From: Triglochin maritima
Lineage: Eukaryota; Streptophyta; Magnoliopsida; Alismatales; Juncaginaceae
Direction of reading: 5' to 3'
Assembly (NCBI GenBank): GCA_963682175.1
Contig: OY821787.1
Coordinates: forward strand, 23,104,501-23,168,500
DNA length: 64,000 nucleotides
Shown: positions 35,575-48,390 of the stretch, piece after piece
How the letters are laid out: every line of letters begins with the position of its first letter
How positions within the stretch are numbered: the first letter of the stretch is position 1
The notes under the pieces: generated by a model
The model's input: the letters and a program-made list of their open reading frames with translations, nothing else
Database searches by the model: none
What the model was told of the DNA's origin: nothing
Translations under genes and position numbers: made by a program

Positions 35575-37137
35575 TGATTGATCGTTTTATTTAAACCGCA
35601 AGTGCACGGCCGCGTTGAAGCGGTGGCAAATATGGGTCGTCCACTGGGAGGTGTGTCGACAATTGGTTTGTTCGAAGGCAAGAGGTAAAAGATGGAGAGA
35701 AAGGTTGGTTACACTAAACTACACTAAGATGCAAAAAGGAAATGAAGATAAACAATAAAAACTAAACCCCAAAGGGGGTAGAGAAATAATGTGAACATAA
35801 AGAAGTGTGTGTGTGTGTGTGTGTTCATTAAGCTCCTCACAACATGCAGTGCATGAAATCATAAAACTACATCCAACTTTGCCTCCACATGAATTAAGAT
35901 AAGACTACATCATTAAAACATACAAGACAATAATTGGAATGAAGCTACATGAACTCAAGTATAAAGACTAGACCCTACTATGCCTCCACATGAATTAAGA
36001 TAAGACTACATCATTAAAACATACAAGACATTAGCTAAGGTAAAGGCAACAAGAGCACATACACTACAAATTGTGTTTCCAATATTAACTTCATCCATAT
36101 CCTAACCTTATCATTCCCCATAAAATAGGTCCACTAATCAAAGCATAAGCTAAGCTTCATTCAAGAGCATTAGCATATCAAAGATAAGAGTGAAAACCCA
36201 TTAGATGGTTATGGAAATCATATAAAGCTCAAGGGATAAATATAACACACACTTAATACACTACATGATTATATTACATATTTCTCCACCCGCCAAATGG
36301 GGATGGAACAACTCACACATATTTAAACTAACTACTCTAATAAAGGAAAGCATTATACTGAAATGAAAGTACACTAATCAAGCAAGAAATATTAAAGAAG
36401 CATAAAACTAAACAATCACCAAAGCAAACAATTAAAGGAAATTAACTAAGCAAGAATTAACAAGCTAATGAAAACATCTATTATTAACTCACTCAAATTA
36501 CAAGCAGCTCTTCCTCCACCAGAGTTTTGCTTCAAGGCTTCACTTTTAGTAGGGAAGATGTCACCAAAGAGAGAGATTGATACAATGGGAGGTGAAGAGT
36601 TCTATTTATTAGCATGGAAAAAGCTAATCCGGGACAATCCCCCAATGTGGGACTAAACCAATACCAAAAATAGCCTAAACACACAATAATACAAGTCCAG
36701 GAGAAAACTTAGCGGATCTGGGATGATCCAGACCGCCAATTGGCGGTTCCAGACCGCCAATTAGCGGCCTATAAGGCCCAGATCCGTCTGGGTTTTGTGT
36801 TGGGCTTCTCTGGAAGAATTTCTTGGTCTTTGATGCATCTACTTGGTTTGGTGGAGCTCCGACCCAAATCGAATTGCCAAAATACTCCCCATGATGGTGT
36901 GGAGTTTCCTGTTTTGCTCTTCGGTCCTTTGGTCTTACGATCAGGTCCTTCTCCCTTGCATCTTAGTCCCCAGGTCTCACAATTAAGTCATTTTTCCTGC
37001 TTTTGGGTCCTTTAATGGCTCTTCTCTTCAAACCTCTTTATTCCTGAAAACTAAACATAAAACTCATCACATAGCATTACTTAGGTGTAAGATAATGGAT
37101 ATAAGATACAAATATAAGCATGAAATGATGTCAATCA
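35575..37137 (-). repeat. 5' LTR of non-autonomous Athila-like element
   Basis: This is a complete 1563-bp LTR, TGATTGACATC...CAAT(C)A on the minus strand. The TATA box (complement CTATAAATAG-like) is at about 36600. Two CCAATTGG palindromes lie upstream at 36731-36749 (GACCGCCAATTGGCGGTTC) and 36752-36769. A (TG)n run lies at about 35806-35823. It is the closest sister to the LTR at 60694-62233. Confidence 0.85.
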
Positions 37138-37167
37138 AAGAGCAGGCTAAACAGGCTAGTGTATAGT

Positions 37168-37276
37168 CACTGCTGGAAAAAAGGTTTTCACGTCGTTTTT
37201 TTTGCCATATCACGTCGAATTTACTGGGCCAATATACTGACGTCGTAAATTGGAGACGTAATAAGGAAGAAGATAT
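37168..37276. repeat. Left terminal and subterminal region of CACTA-1
   Basis: This is the terminal inverted repeat plus four CACGTCG / GACGTCG / GAGACGTA words. A copia LTR starts at 37277. The matching continuation of the subterminal region is found beyond that element, at 54988. Confidence 0.6.
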
Positions 37277-39142
37277 TGAAGGAATGTGTTCTAAATGATT
37301 ACTTTTATATGTCAATTATTATGAATTGGATGTGAAAACATTTTGTTCCTTGATTAATGTATTCGTCTTTTAGAAGTGTTAAGGAAGATGCTCTTGGTCC
37401 TTAACAGTTGACCTCTAAAAGATAATGATTTACATATATCAAAAGTTATTCACAATCATGGTAATTGACATGGAACATTAATTACCAAGATAAGATTGTC
37501 GTGTTGGTTAAAGAGTATTGTAGCTCTACAAATATTTAACGACACGAGTATATAAAAGAGGAAAATAGTTACTTTTATATATTGAATAGACCTAGTAAGT
37601 GAAACATTATGGAATTGTGTTATGTGTCATTAGTGTTTCACGGTGATATGAGACTTATGTCTTTTCACATAGGAAGTGCTTAATTTGATTATTGTCAAAA
37701 GTTGTCAATGAGTATAATGATAAAGGCAATGGTTGGTTAAACATGACTTATGCTGGAAAGGATAGTTCGTCAAAAGATTATCATTGCCCGTCTTTACCTG
37801 AGTGATGATATTAGTCGGCCCCTTGATAAAGCAAAATTATATAGTGCACAATGTGACTTGTGTTAAGTTACATATTTATAATTAGCATAAAAGATCGACA
37901 AATAAATATATAATACAAAGGTGAAACATTTCTACATTATATAATATTCTCAATATGATGAGGCAATGGATAGACACAAATGATATTTTACATATAACTA
38001 AGTTGATCGTGTTTAGTTCGAGTGAGCAAAACATCTTTGTTATTTCGGTAACTATAATGTGTAGCTAGATACCGCTTATAGTTTATGATATAATGTGTTT
38101 TACATCGTTGACAACATAACTTAGATCCTCCTCTAGGTCACACCACAAAACTGGGAAACAAGAAATATAATTTTATATTTTATATGATGTATTAAGTTTC
38201 ATGTGTTATGAAATAATATACATGTGGTAAATAATAAAATTAATATGTCGTGAAAACGACATGTTAGAATAATAAATAAATTTGTATGAGATGTATATAT
38301 CTTATGGGATATAATGGTTTGACATTATATATGATAATATATTACATGATATAATGTGATCTATAACATTATAACATATGAATTTGCTAAAACCCCAAAT
38401 TCTAAATTTTGTTAGATATTAATCTAAAATTTGGTGGAGTCAAAAATAGTGAAAAATGGTTCAACCATTTGACCACGTTTTTGCATATATTAATAAAAGA
38501 TTTTTTACTGATTAATTGCTGGATTTAATCAACCTCGGTCAAAAGTAATTATGGTATGATGATATGGCAAAATAAACAAGAGATCATGTGCAAAGTGGTT
38601 TGCACAAGATGTGGTTTAGTGGACATGTAAACAAGAGATCATGTGTAAGTGGTTTGCACATGATGTGGGTTAGAGGAAATCCTATAAATAGGTTCATCAT
38701 CTCTTCCTTGTTAATACTAATGCAAAAATTCTCTCTCTACCTAACCACCCCATTAATTCATCTGAAAATTTTCTTAATTATTCAGGGTTTTGGAGATTAA
38801 ATTCTTAGGAGCTTTAGAGGGTTTATTAGCTTGATTCTAACCTTGATTTAGAGATTGAGTGACTAGCTCTTTTCTCTCTAATCATGTTTAGAGTTTGTTG
38901 AACACTTGGAGGCGAATCGGCAGACGATTCAACAGGCAAAGCAACTTCGGATCTTCACAAAGGTTTTAGAGAACCTTTAGGTATGATCCTCTTCTATGTA
39001 TTTTAATATATATGTATATTACATGATATTAGAATAAATATAAAATAATGTACATGAAATCGTCGAAAATATGGAAATTGATCTTATATGCATGTATAAT
39101 TTTTGTAAAATATATACATACATAGGGGCACAAAATCCTACA
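37277..39142 (+). repeat. 5' LTR of copia element
   Basis: This 1866-bp LTR begins TGAAGGAATGTGTTC and ends GCACAAAATCCTACA, directly before a TGGTATCAGAGC primer site. TATA box CTATAAATAG at 38682-38691. Just upstream are two 55-bp tandem units (from 38574 and 38629) containing CATGTG..AGTGGTTTGCACA. It carries the uninterrupted target (GAGTGAGCAAAACATC, 38021-38036) that CACTA-2 hit in the sister LTR. Confidence 0.9.
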
Positions 39143-39143
39143 G

Positions 39144-39155
39144 TGGTATCAGAGC
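39144..39155 (+). other. Primer binding site, initiator tRNA-Met
   Basis: TGGTATCAGAGC begins two bases after the LTR end. It is the standard Ty1/copia primer site complementary to the 3' end of initiator tRNA-Met. Confidence 0.92.
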
Positions 39156-40588
39156 ATTTGGTTCATATTTTAAATGATTAGACTATATCATTAATTTTAG
39201 TTTACCATCTCCAATCGAAACAATTCATGTTTGATGTCTTTTTCGAGTATTCCGACAGTTTTGTTGAGTTAATTCTAATTGATTCTTTTGATATTTTTAA
39301 ATGTTTTAAAACACATCAAATGAATGTTAGAATTAAGATTTAGAAATATGACTAATATATAAAATTTTCTTTTTATTTTAATTGATTATTTTATAAAGAA
39401 TCGACCAAACGAAAGAGACACATGTTTATCTTTCCCTAAAGATTTTTTTTCTTTTGGAAATTTGAATAAACAGCGGTTCAAATATTTTATATTTTAAACT
39501 ATGGATGTACAAAATCATTTTAATGGATTTCAAATGGTTTTCAAAATGTTTGATTTAGAGATGAAGGATAAACTAAATCGAGTAATATATCGTACATGTA
39601 CATGCGTTGGTCTAGTTCTCCTTTGCAGGGATATGTGAGTTTGTATGTTCCATCAAAGCCATGTGTGAATGAATCATGTGCATATTATTATTATTCAATC
39701 ACAAGGGCTTCTGTATATATAAAAGCCAATTATCTATGTATATGCATGCATATGAGAGGAGTTTTACATAAGACTTGTAGTAGACAATTTCCAAAATTGT
39801 GAGATGCATGTTTATATTTTGCAATATCTACATCCATGGTGCAAGAGGAAGTCGCGGAGAAGGCACAAAGGTTAAGGACGTGGGAACATATAAACTCACA
39901 CCAATGTGTGTGTGAATGGATATAATTTATGTTTGTGTGCTTGTATGTGATTGTATGAATGAATGTTAGGATGTGTATAGATGTAAATATGCATGACCAC
40001 CTAAATTCTAAAATCACATATAAATGTTTAATTGTCCAACCAAAAATTAAGAGTATTTTTCTTTCTTATTTCATCTACTAGCAGTCATCGATCGAGGGAT
40101 ATTCTATTCGCCCTTAGCGGGAGATTGCTTCCTCCATCTTTGGAAATAGTGGGAGATATAAGGTTGTCTATTGTTGTGCCATGAATAGATGTGCAAGGTG
40201 TGATTGACCCTTAGTGGACACCGAGAATATTTATTTGTGAATACAATAGATAAACGTATCTCGTATCAAATGAAATAAGTTTTCTTAATTCCCTCGCTTG
40301 GTTTTGAGAAAAAGAGTTTTCCTTAGGAGCATTTGTCAAATTCCCTCTTAATTAAAATTACAAGAGTCATAAGAGTTTCAAAAAGCAAAAGTTTGCCAAA
40401 TATTTGAATGGTTATGATTAGAAAATGTTTTCTTACCTTGATTTTATAATATAACTGATAGCCCTAAGCTAGTTTATATTATGATTGCTATGATCTTGAA
40501 ACGTTGTATTTATGGACATGTTTATTTGCGGTATTGATTTTCAAACATAAAATTGACATTAAATCCCATCTAAATTTATTTTGCAGAA
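39156..40588 (+). other. Leader of copia element
   Basis: This is about 1.4 kb of AT-rich untranslated sequence between primer site and gag. A TTTATTTTGCAG splice-acceptor-like tract sits directly before the gag ATG, so the leader may be spliced. No frame in it looks real. Confidence 0.5.
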
Positions 40589-40790
40589 ATGTCGAATATT
40601 CGAACTATTGTGCGATCTATGATTGAAAAACAACCTTTGGCAAATGATGGCTCAACCTTCGTAAGCTGGCGACTCAAGCTCAATATCGTGTTGAAGTTTG
40701 AGAACTATCTCATATTTTGGATGGTGAAATCCCAAAATTAAATGAGAAGGCAACCGATAATGAGAAAGAGGCTAAAGAACCAAGTCATGG
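40589..40790 (+). pseudogene. copia gag, N-terminal fragment
   Basis: The frame from 40589 reads MSNIRTIVRSMIEKQPL, then FVSWRLKLNIVLKFENYL. This is the start of a copia gag, where the W.L.+..VL segment is conserved. After a frameshift near residue 43 it continues ILDGEIPKLNEKATDNEKEA. At 40792 it is cut by an Athila-like LTR. Nothing of the rest of gag or pol is left. Confidence 0.7.
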
Positions 40791-40791
40791 T

Positions 40792-41742
40792 TGATTAGTA
40801 GCATATTATGCATCGTATTCATGCTATATATCCATTATTTTACCCCCAATATTGTGCTACTCGAGTTGTTGTTTGTAGTGTTTTAGGAGTTAGGTAATAA
40901 AGAAGAGGAAGGGAGCAAAAAGGACCTAAATATAATAAGTATGAACTGATTTGGATGGTTTTGGATCGATTTGTAATGCACAAGGACTGGATCACATATC
41001 AGGAAGGACCCAAGTGCAAACCCGGAGGGACCTGATTGTGAAGTGCAAAACGTGATGACACATGACTTGAATCAGATCCGTATTTCACCAATTAAACTCA
41101 AAGTGATTTGAGCCAGCAGATCAGGGCTTTACCACATGTGCAAAATGAACAAATAAAGTGGGACGCAAAATTTAAACCAGATCGGACCCATTTGATCCGC
41201 CAGTGGTGGATTTGGATCGGCCACTGACGGATCAAAATGCTCCAAATGGGATGAAATTTCGGTCGTCGTTCGGGTTGTCGGGTCAGAGTATTCTTGGACA
41301 TTCACATGTGATTTAGTGTCGTCCGATTATTCCCAGATTAATCCTAACCATGTATTAGTCTATATATACCATTGTAATCCCTCCTCTGCACTTCTTCTTC
41401 CTCCTTCCCCCATTAGAGTAGGTTTTAGTTTCCTATTTTAGTAGTGTAATAATGGGGTTGGAGAGGAGAAAATTATGTCTTTTATTTTCTTTTTCTAGTT
41501 TAGTTCTTGATGCAATTTCTTTTATGTTGTTGTTTGTTTAATCTAGTCTTCTACATTTCTTTCATGCGTTTATGTTCTTTTCATGCTTTCTTTAGTGTAG
41601 AGATGAGTAGAGAGTAGTCCTTCTCCATGGGGTGTGTAGAAGAAGGTGATTTGATCATGTGATGGATTAGTGTGTGTGTTAATCTTAATCCTTTGAGCGT
41701 GACATGATTTCCATAACCATCTAATGGGATTTCACTCTTATA
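40792..41742 (+). repeat. Athila-like LTR piece fused to copia LTR
   Basis: This plus-strand LTR begins TGATTAGTAGCATATTATGC and follows the family order: ..ATATATCCATTATTTTAC, a GATCCGCCAGTGGTGGATTT palindrome pair near 41194-41232, TATATATACC TATA region at about 41364, and CATCTAATGGGATTTCACTC. At CTTAT (about 41739-41743) it switches into the copia LTR. The last ~500 bp of the LTR are absent. It is the most diverged copy of the family in the window. Confidence 0.75.
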
Positions 41743-42420
41743 TTCGTCTTTTAGAAGTGTTAAGGAAGAGGCGCCTGGTCCTTAACTGTAGAGCTCTAAA
41801 AGATAATGATTTACATAAATCAAAAGTTATTCACAATCATGGTAATTGACATGGAACATTAGTTACCAAGATAAGATTGTCGTGTTGGTTAAAGAGTATT
41901 GTAGTTCTACAAATATCTAACGACACGAGTATATAAAAGAGGAAAATAGTTACTTTTATATATTGAATAGACCTAGTAAGTGAAACATTATGGAATTGTG
42001 TTATGTGTCATTAGTGTTTCACTGTCTTAAATCCTAAGATATGAGACATGTCTTTTCACATAGGAAGTGCTTAATTTGATTATTGTCAAAAGTTGTTAAT
42101 GAGTATACTGATAAAGGCAATGGTTGGTTAAACATGACTTATGCTGGAAAGGATAGTTCGTCAAAAGATAATCTTTGCCCCTCTTTACCTGTGTGATGAT
42201 ATTAGTGGGCCCCTTGATAAAGCAAAATTATAATGTCAACAATGTGACTTGTGTTAAGTTATATATTTATAATTAGCTTGAGAGATCAAGAAATGAATAT
42301 ATAATACAAGGGTGATGTATTTCTACTGTGTATAATTTCTTGATATCATGAGGCAAAGGATAGATACAAGTGATATTTTACATATCACTAAGTGGATCAT
42401 GTTTTGTTCGAGTGAGCAAA
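41743..42420 (+). repeat. 3' LTR of copia element, part before CACTA-2
   Basis: It matches 37359-38030 of the 5' LTR closely, and starts abruptly at TATTCGTCTTTTAGAAG. It ends at GAGTGAGCAAA, where CACTA-2 begins. Confidence 0.85.
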
Positions 42421-42870
42421 CACTTGTGCAAAAAAGGGTTACCACGTCGGATATTAAGGGGTACAACATCGGGTTGACCGCCTTCCATGACCGACGTGGT
42501 ACGCAGGAGACGTGATAAAGGGGTACCCTTCACGTTTATTGTAATAACCGACGCGGTAGGAGCCTTTATAACGTCGGTCAAAGTTTTAACTAAGACCGAT
42601 GTGGTAAAGGGACGCGCAGGTGGGCTCCTCAATATCCTACCACATCGGGTTTTTTATACAACCGACGTGGTAGTATTGACCCAATCGCGTCGACCCTTTT
42701 ATACAACCGACGTGGTAGGGTCTTTAATAAAAATTAAAAATAACCGAAATATCCTACAACATCGGTGGTATTTACGACCGACGTGGTAGATTCTTTAATA
42801 ATGATAAAAAGAAGAGAAATATCTACAACATCGGTTATGTTATGAGGTCGACGTTGTAGGATATTTCTTT
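42421..42870. repeat. Left subterminal repeats of CACTA-2
   Basis: About 14 copies of ACCACGTCGG / CCGACGTGGTA-type words, in alternating orientation, spaced 20-40 bp apart. In En/Spm elements such subterminal motifs are bound by the element's accessory protein. Confidence 0.8.
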
Positions 42871-45786
42871 TATTTTTTTACTATACCTGTATTTCAGAAT
42901 CAAACCCTGCAGTTCATATTCAATTAAGCAATTCACAATATTCATATCTATCAAACAAGTAATTAATTCTCACAACATTCATATTCAGTCCAGCAATAAC
43001 AAAAATCATATCTATCAAATGCACAATATTCAATTCAACATACAAATGCATCTAGTTAATACTACAACATACAATGAAACTTTAGTTTTGACATTTTCAT
43101 TTTTTGCTCATAGGATCCTCGATCCATATTCCTTCATGATGATCATCTCGGATAATTAAGTTGTCAATAGTTCTGTCGTCATCCAACGATTTAAGTTTAG
43201 GTACTTGTGCAAACGGGGGAATTTCTCCAATCTCATTAACATCTTCTTCAGCCACAATTTGCCATTTTCCTTCTAAAACTACCAACCATTCATTAGCACA
43301 CGAGTCTTTCACATAAAATATAAGTTTTGCTTGAGACGCCAGAATGAAAGGATCTTCCTTAAAACCTTCTATTTTAAGGTTTACCAATGTAAACCCTAAA
43401 TCATCGACTTGAAGACCATTTTTATTGTCCACCCACTTGCATTTAAATACCGCAACACTGAATTTAGTAAAATTCAGCTCCCATATTTCTTCAAGCTGAC
43501 CATAATAAGACATATTGGCATATATTGGATTTCTATCTTTCAAACTAGAGATGTGTACCAATTCAGCTACCAAAGTGACCCCACTATTCTGCATTGTACT
43601 TTTCTCGTCGTCCATTTTGGTATAGAAAGAAAAACCATTGATATCATATCCATTATAAGATGTTACTATAGGATTTGGTCTGTATGCCAACCACTTCAAA
43701 TTTTTAGAAACATTACGACTGTACACAATATCCCCGAACCAAGCAACGAAAGCCTTATTGTGAGCATTAATTACTTGTTGATCAGTCCAAAAAGGATGAT
43801 TTTCCCTCACTATGGTCATGTGCTCATCCAAATAAGGTTGGACTTCATCAGAATTACAGAACACATAGAAATACGCTTTGAAGAAATCCTCACCTTTTGG
43901 ACTTATCATTTTCAGGCCACGCGTACCTTTACCTTCAATCCTATCTTCATGTATGTTCTTAGGAAGTCCCACACTCTTAGTATGAGCCAAGTACTCATTA
44001 CAAAACTCAATTACCTCTTGAGCTATGTAACCTTCAACGATGCTTGCATATCACATTCGTGGATTCTTACAATAATCTTTCAACTCACCCATGTAACGCT
44101 CGAAAGGATACATCCACCTCAAAAATACTAAACCGAGTAGCTTAACTTCTCTAACAAGATGAATCACCAAATGAACCAAAATGTCAAAAAAGACGGCGGA
44201 AAGTACATCTCCAACTGACGTATCGTAACAACTGCTTCATTCTGCAACTTATCCAAATACTTTGGATCAATTTCTTTGCTTCAAATCTTGTTAAAGAACA
44301 AACACAATTTGATAATAGCATGTTAAACATATTTCGACAATATCGATCTAATAGCAATAGTTACCAACTGTTGCATCAACGCATGACAATCATGAGACTT
44401 CAAACCAATTAGTTTCAAATCTTTAATTGATACAAGACTTCTAATATTTGAAGAATACCCCTACAGCACTTTGACACCATGTAGACACTGACACAAAGCT
44501 ATGTTCTCCTATCTGTCAAAAGTATAACAAGCTGGTGGTAAAAACTTACGAGTACCCTTACTCTGTGGTGCTAGTTTTCCTCGAATATTCAAGTAAATCA
44601 AGTCTGGCAATATATCCATCTTTAATCTTACCCGGTATGTTAAGAAGAGTTCCTAACAAGCTGTCACAAATATTTTTTTCGACATGGATCACATCAATAC
44701 AATGTTTGACTTCTAAAGTCTCCCAATAAGGAAGGTTAAAAAAATGGATTTTTTTCTTCAAACTACTCTTATCATTTCCACGTTTGTAAGGCTTGCTGAA
44801 TTTGCATTCGATGTTCTTCACCCGCTGAAGGACTTGTCTTGCACTGATTTCACAGGAGGTTCTTCGAATTCCTTCTTCTCGTTAAATGTCATTTTCATTT
44901 TATGATACAGATGACTCATAGGAAGAAATTTGCGATGACCAAGATACACTATTTTACTACCATGCACAAGCTGCAAAGAACACGTGTTTTCTTCACAAAA
45001 AGTACACGCTTTGTGCCCATTCACAGAATAACCAGATAGATTTCCATATGCAGGGAAGTCATTAATTGTGCAAAATATCATCGCACGCATTGTAAATGAC
45101 AGCTGACGGTGGGCATCCCATACTTGCTCACCATCATTCCACAATTTTTTCAAGTCATCAATCAGGGGAGCCAAATACACATCTATGTCATTGCCTGGAT
45201 GTTTTGGACCAGATATCATTAAAGACAACATCATGTATCTATGTTTCATGCTTAACCAAGGAGGTAGATTGTACATCACTAGAAGAACAACCACGAACTA
45301 TGAAGGCTACTCAAACTCCCGTAAGGATTCATTCCATCAGTACACAGACCAAGTCATAGATTTCTTGATTATTGACCGAACACCGGAAAATCTGAATCAA
45401 TCTTTTTCCACTACGGAGAATCTGCAGGATGTCGAAACATCTGATCATTCACTTTATCACGATCTACGTGCCATGTCAGATTCTTTGAATCACTGGGACA
45501 GGCAAACAAACATTTCAACCTTGGAATGATCGGAAGAAAACACAACACCTTCGCAGGGGGCCCTTGCACTGGCATATCACTACTCACATTTTTCTTGTTT
45601 TTATACCTTGACGCATTACACATCGGACAACAATGTAGATTTTCATATTGGGCCCTATATAATATGCAATCATTAGGGTATGCATGTATTTTCCTATACT
45701 GCATACCCATTGGACACGATTTTTTCATAGTATGTACGGTTTGGAAGTTCGTTGTTTTCTGGAAGAATTTCTTTTAACAACTTAAG

Positions 45787-47900
45787 TGTAACATCCCGAA
45801 ACAACGGAAATTTAAAAAATCATTAATAAGACATCCGAGACCAATAATCAAATACGGGACTGTTACTTCTCATCAAAAATATAAGCGGTGCACCATATTA
45901 CATCACAGTTTTTCAAAACGATACATGATTACAACAGAACAACAGAGCGAGATAAAAGTAATCATGTCGACCTCAGTGGTCCGAAAGAGAGGATCCGATC
46001 CCGAGATGCGCGTGCGTGCTGATCACCACCCAACTGGATCTACTACGGTCTTGAAAAAGATATAACAACAATGCCTGAGTTTCCATAAGGAAACCCCGTA
46101 TGCCAAGCTCACCTATATGCATGTAGTAGTACAAATGAACCTATCATACTAGTAGCATGTTATGTCATCAACAGTAAGGAAAACAGTTCCCCCGAAGGGT
46201 AACACAGGACATCAGTCCGACAATCATCATCAGGTCTCCCAAGGAGACCTACCGTAGGCACATACGGTCTAACGGAACATGACGTGACACTCCCCACACG
46301 CGGCTACACTAATCATGGGGTTCGACAAGGAGTATCCGCCAAGTCCGCGCCATAAGAAACCGATCTGTAACTTCGTGGTCGAAACCACACCAACGGATCC
46401 GTCGCTCGGTCGGTCCATCAATCATCATCTCAGTAGGTGCCCATCTGAGGAACATAACTGGAACAACATCGGCCCATCAATCATCATCGCCTGAACAACA
46501 TCGGTGGTCCATCAATACGTCCGGCACATCATCAGACGGGTCCAGACCGAAGTCTGCCAGGTCATCAGGCTCACGAGCCACAAACACCAACCGCGCCGCT
46601 ATAAAAGCAGGGCAGCAACCTCCGTAGCCATCCAGGCCGGTAGTCACCTCACCCAACGAAAGTTACGTGCTCGCACAAACATCATACATTGGGATCCGCG
46701 ATCCCTCTGGCCTGCTACTCTACAAAGAGTCCAATCAATCCATCACATCAAGTCACGATCCATACATGGAGGTGACACGTCCCGAACACCCACACTCTTC
46801 AACAAGACGGTCCCTGGGCAGGCACGCGTACGCGCCCACCGTCACCTCCCGGCTCACGCACAAGGCGAGGACACGGGTTTCCGTGGACAGAGATGGTATT
46901 CAAAAAGGGACCAGGAATTCAGTCCTGCGCAAAAATGGTCGACCGCATCCGTAAGGGAATTGGTTGACCAAAAGTCTGCAATGGTTGAACTCTCTGCGCA
47001 AAATCTAAGTCCCAACGGTCGAACAGAGATCTAAAATCGGTCGACCGATATGAGGTCAAAATCCGGAGTCTGATCAACATCAATTCAAACTATCGGTCGA
47101 CCAACTCTGGGGTCTCGGTCGACCGAAAACTACCAGGGCAACCTAACAGTTCTAAGTCATATAACGGTCGAACACAATCATAACAACGGTCGAACAATCA
47201 TGCGAAATAATCCAGTACACTTAAGTTCCGGTCGGACGGACCCAAGGACCCGGTCGACCGAAACACAACAGGCAATCCCAACTCACCAGCAAAATGCACT
47301 ACCGGTCGACCGCCACAAGGCATCGTTCGACCGGTGAAGGTTAAAGTCGGGTAAAAACACTACATCGGTCGACCGCCCGAAGGAACCCGGTCGACCGTTG
47401 GTCGTCTTCAACCTCGCGCCAGCCAAGGATTTACGTCGTTCTCGTCGCCGAAGAGGTCTCCGACCTCCCCCGACCGACCAACACGACCCTCCCACGAGGG
47501 TGAACCACAAAACACACTAAAAGCCGGCATACCTCTGGACAAAGATGAAGAACGCCGGAGATCTCTCCACGTAGCCCGTCGACTGCGACCTCCGCACACC
47601 TGAGCATCACGTCCGCTCCTCCTCAACTCCAACCTCACCTCCACGCGCCGGGGTCCCCTCTACAGCTCTGGTCGTCGGAAGAGAGGAAGGAAGAAAGTGA
47701 GAGAGAGGCTTGAGTGAAAGAAGAAATGAAGAAGGAAAGGAGGGAAGAAAACGTTTTTCTCCTACACTCCACCCAAAACCCAACAGTAACTGGCCCCCTA
47801 GTCCATCACCTATCACCATCACACTATTCACCACCTCTTCCCCATGCTAACGTCATCACTAAACACCATTAACCCTAAGCAAGGGTTTAGGGACATAACA
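45787..47900 (-). mobile_element. Solo LTR (chromovirus-like gypsy) inside the transposase gene
   Basis: A 2114-bp block runs TGTAACATCCCGAAAC...GGGACATAACA and is flanked by a perfect 5-bp duplication TTAAG (45782-45786, 47901-47905). The transposase reading frame is restored exactly if the block and one TTAAG are removed. Read on the minus strand it begins TGTTATGTCCC and ends CGGGATGTTACA, an LTR ending common in Tekay-like chromoviruses. It has no primer site, gag or pol. Its middle (46930-47400) holds eight exact GGTCGACC palindromes. Frames inside it (up to 176 residues) match nothing and are not called. Confidence 0.88.
46930..47400. repeat. Cluster of GGTCGACC palindromes
   Basis: Eight exact GGTCGACC copies occur, six followed by G to give GGTCGACCG, plus at least six one-step variants (GGTCGAACA, GGTTGACC, GGTCGGACGG). 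All are in under 500 bp of the solo LTR. Confidence 0.85.
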
Positions 47901-48390
47901 TTAAGTAAGCCGGTAAAACTGACATCACTCCAACCGTTCGAGGCTTTCAAGGTATTTAACCGTAACACTGCAGACAATCTACTAAAATCGTTGCAACCCG
48001 GATACAAAGGTTTTTCATTATCAGACAACAAATTACTAAGTACTTGTGCTTTATCATCAAACATTTCGACAACATCTCGAATCATATCTTCTAACCGATC
48101 ATCATCATTAACATTTTTCTGTGAAGGACTACCACTTTCTTTACATATTTCATTGTCACCATACCATATCCAACGTATATAACATTCATCAAAACTTTCT
48201 CAAACAGATGAGCCTTGATTTCTTTTACATCTCTTAAGAACATGTTAAGACACTATCTACACGGACAGAAGATCTTTCTTTCGTTTCTAATTGTGCATTC
48301 TTCTTGTGCAAACTCTAGGAATTTATCAACTCTATACTCATACTCATCACTCAATCGACTTGCAAAAATCCAATTTCGATTCATTTGCAT

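Larger units (their letters stand above)
31740..37137 (-). mobile_element. Non-autonomous Athila/Tat-like gypsy element (no pol)
   Basis: This is a minus-strand element. The 5' LTR (35575-37137), primer site (35551-35568), leader (34437-35550) and zinc-knuckle ORF (32943-34436) are followed by a 3' untranslated stretch down to about 31740-31790. The stretch contains the complement of CATTGAGGACAATG (32622-32635) just before a G-rich TGTGGGGGGTGTTTTA tract; this pair sits just after pol in Athila/Tat elements. No RT, RNase H or integrase lies between. No 3' LTR is found on this strand, so the left end is truncated or lost. The leader is homologous to that of the plus-strand element at 62234-63272. 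Confidence 0.75.
43097..48390 (-). pseudogene. TNP2-type CACTA transposase (PF13963, Transposase_21, DUF4216)
   Basis: The frame starts at 48390 (MQMNRNWIFASRLSDEYEYR). The transposase-associated domain follows, with an in-frame TAG in its CPC(R/K)xC motif and a frameshift near 48200. KPLYPGC and NGWSDVSF lie at 48010-47910. A solo LTR interrupts at 47900. Transposase_21 resumes at 45781 (LLKEILPENNELP, HAYPNDCILYR, LGLCTDGMNPYG, VMYNLPPWLSMK, GPKHPGNDIDVYLAPLIDDL, ACTFCEENTC). It continues at 44821-44558 (LPYWETLEVKHCIDVIHVEK) and, after further shifts, FLRWMYPFERYM. The C-terminal DUF4216 frame is 43990-43097 (VAVFKCKWVDN, FILASQAKLIFYVKD). A TGA interrupts just before it (near 44048). In the family this enzyme binds the ends and cuts in the nucleus. 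Several independent lesions make it non-functional. Confidence 0.9.

Noticed and set aside
43409..44131. A 240-residue plus-strand frame
   Set aside because: It lies opposite the DUF4216 end of the transposase, which has clear family motifs; the plus frame matches nothing.
46504..47034. Frames of 176 and 95 residues in the solo LTR
   Set aside because: They sit inside an LTR with defined ends, overlap each other, span the palindrome cluster and carry no domain.
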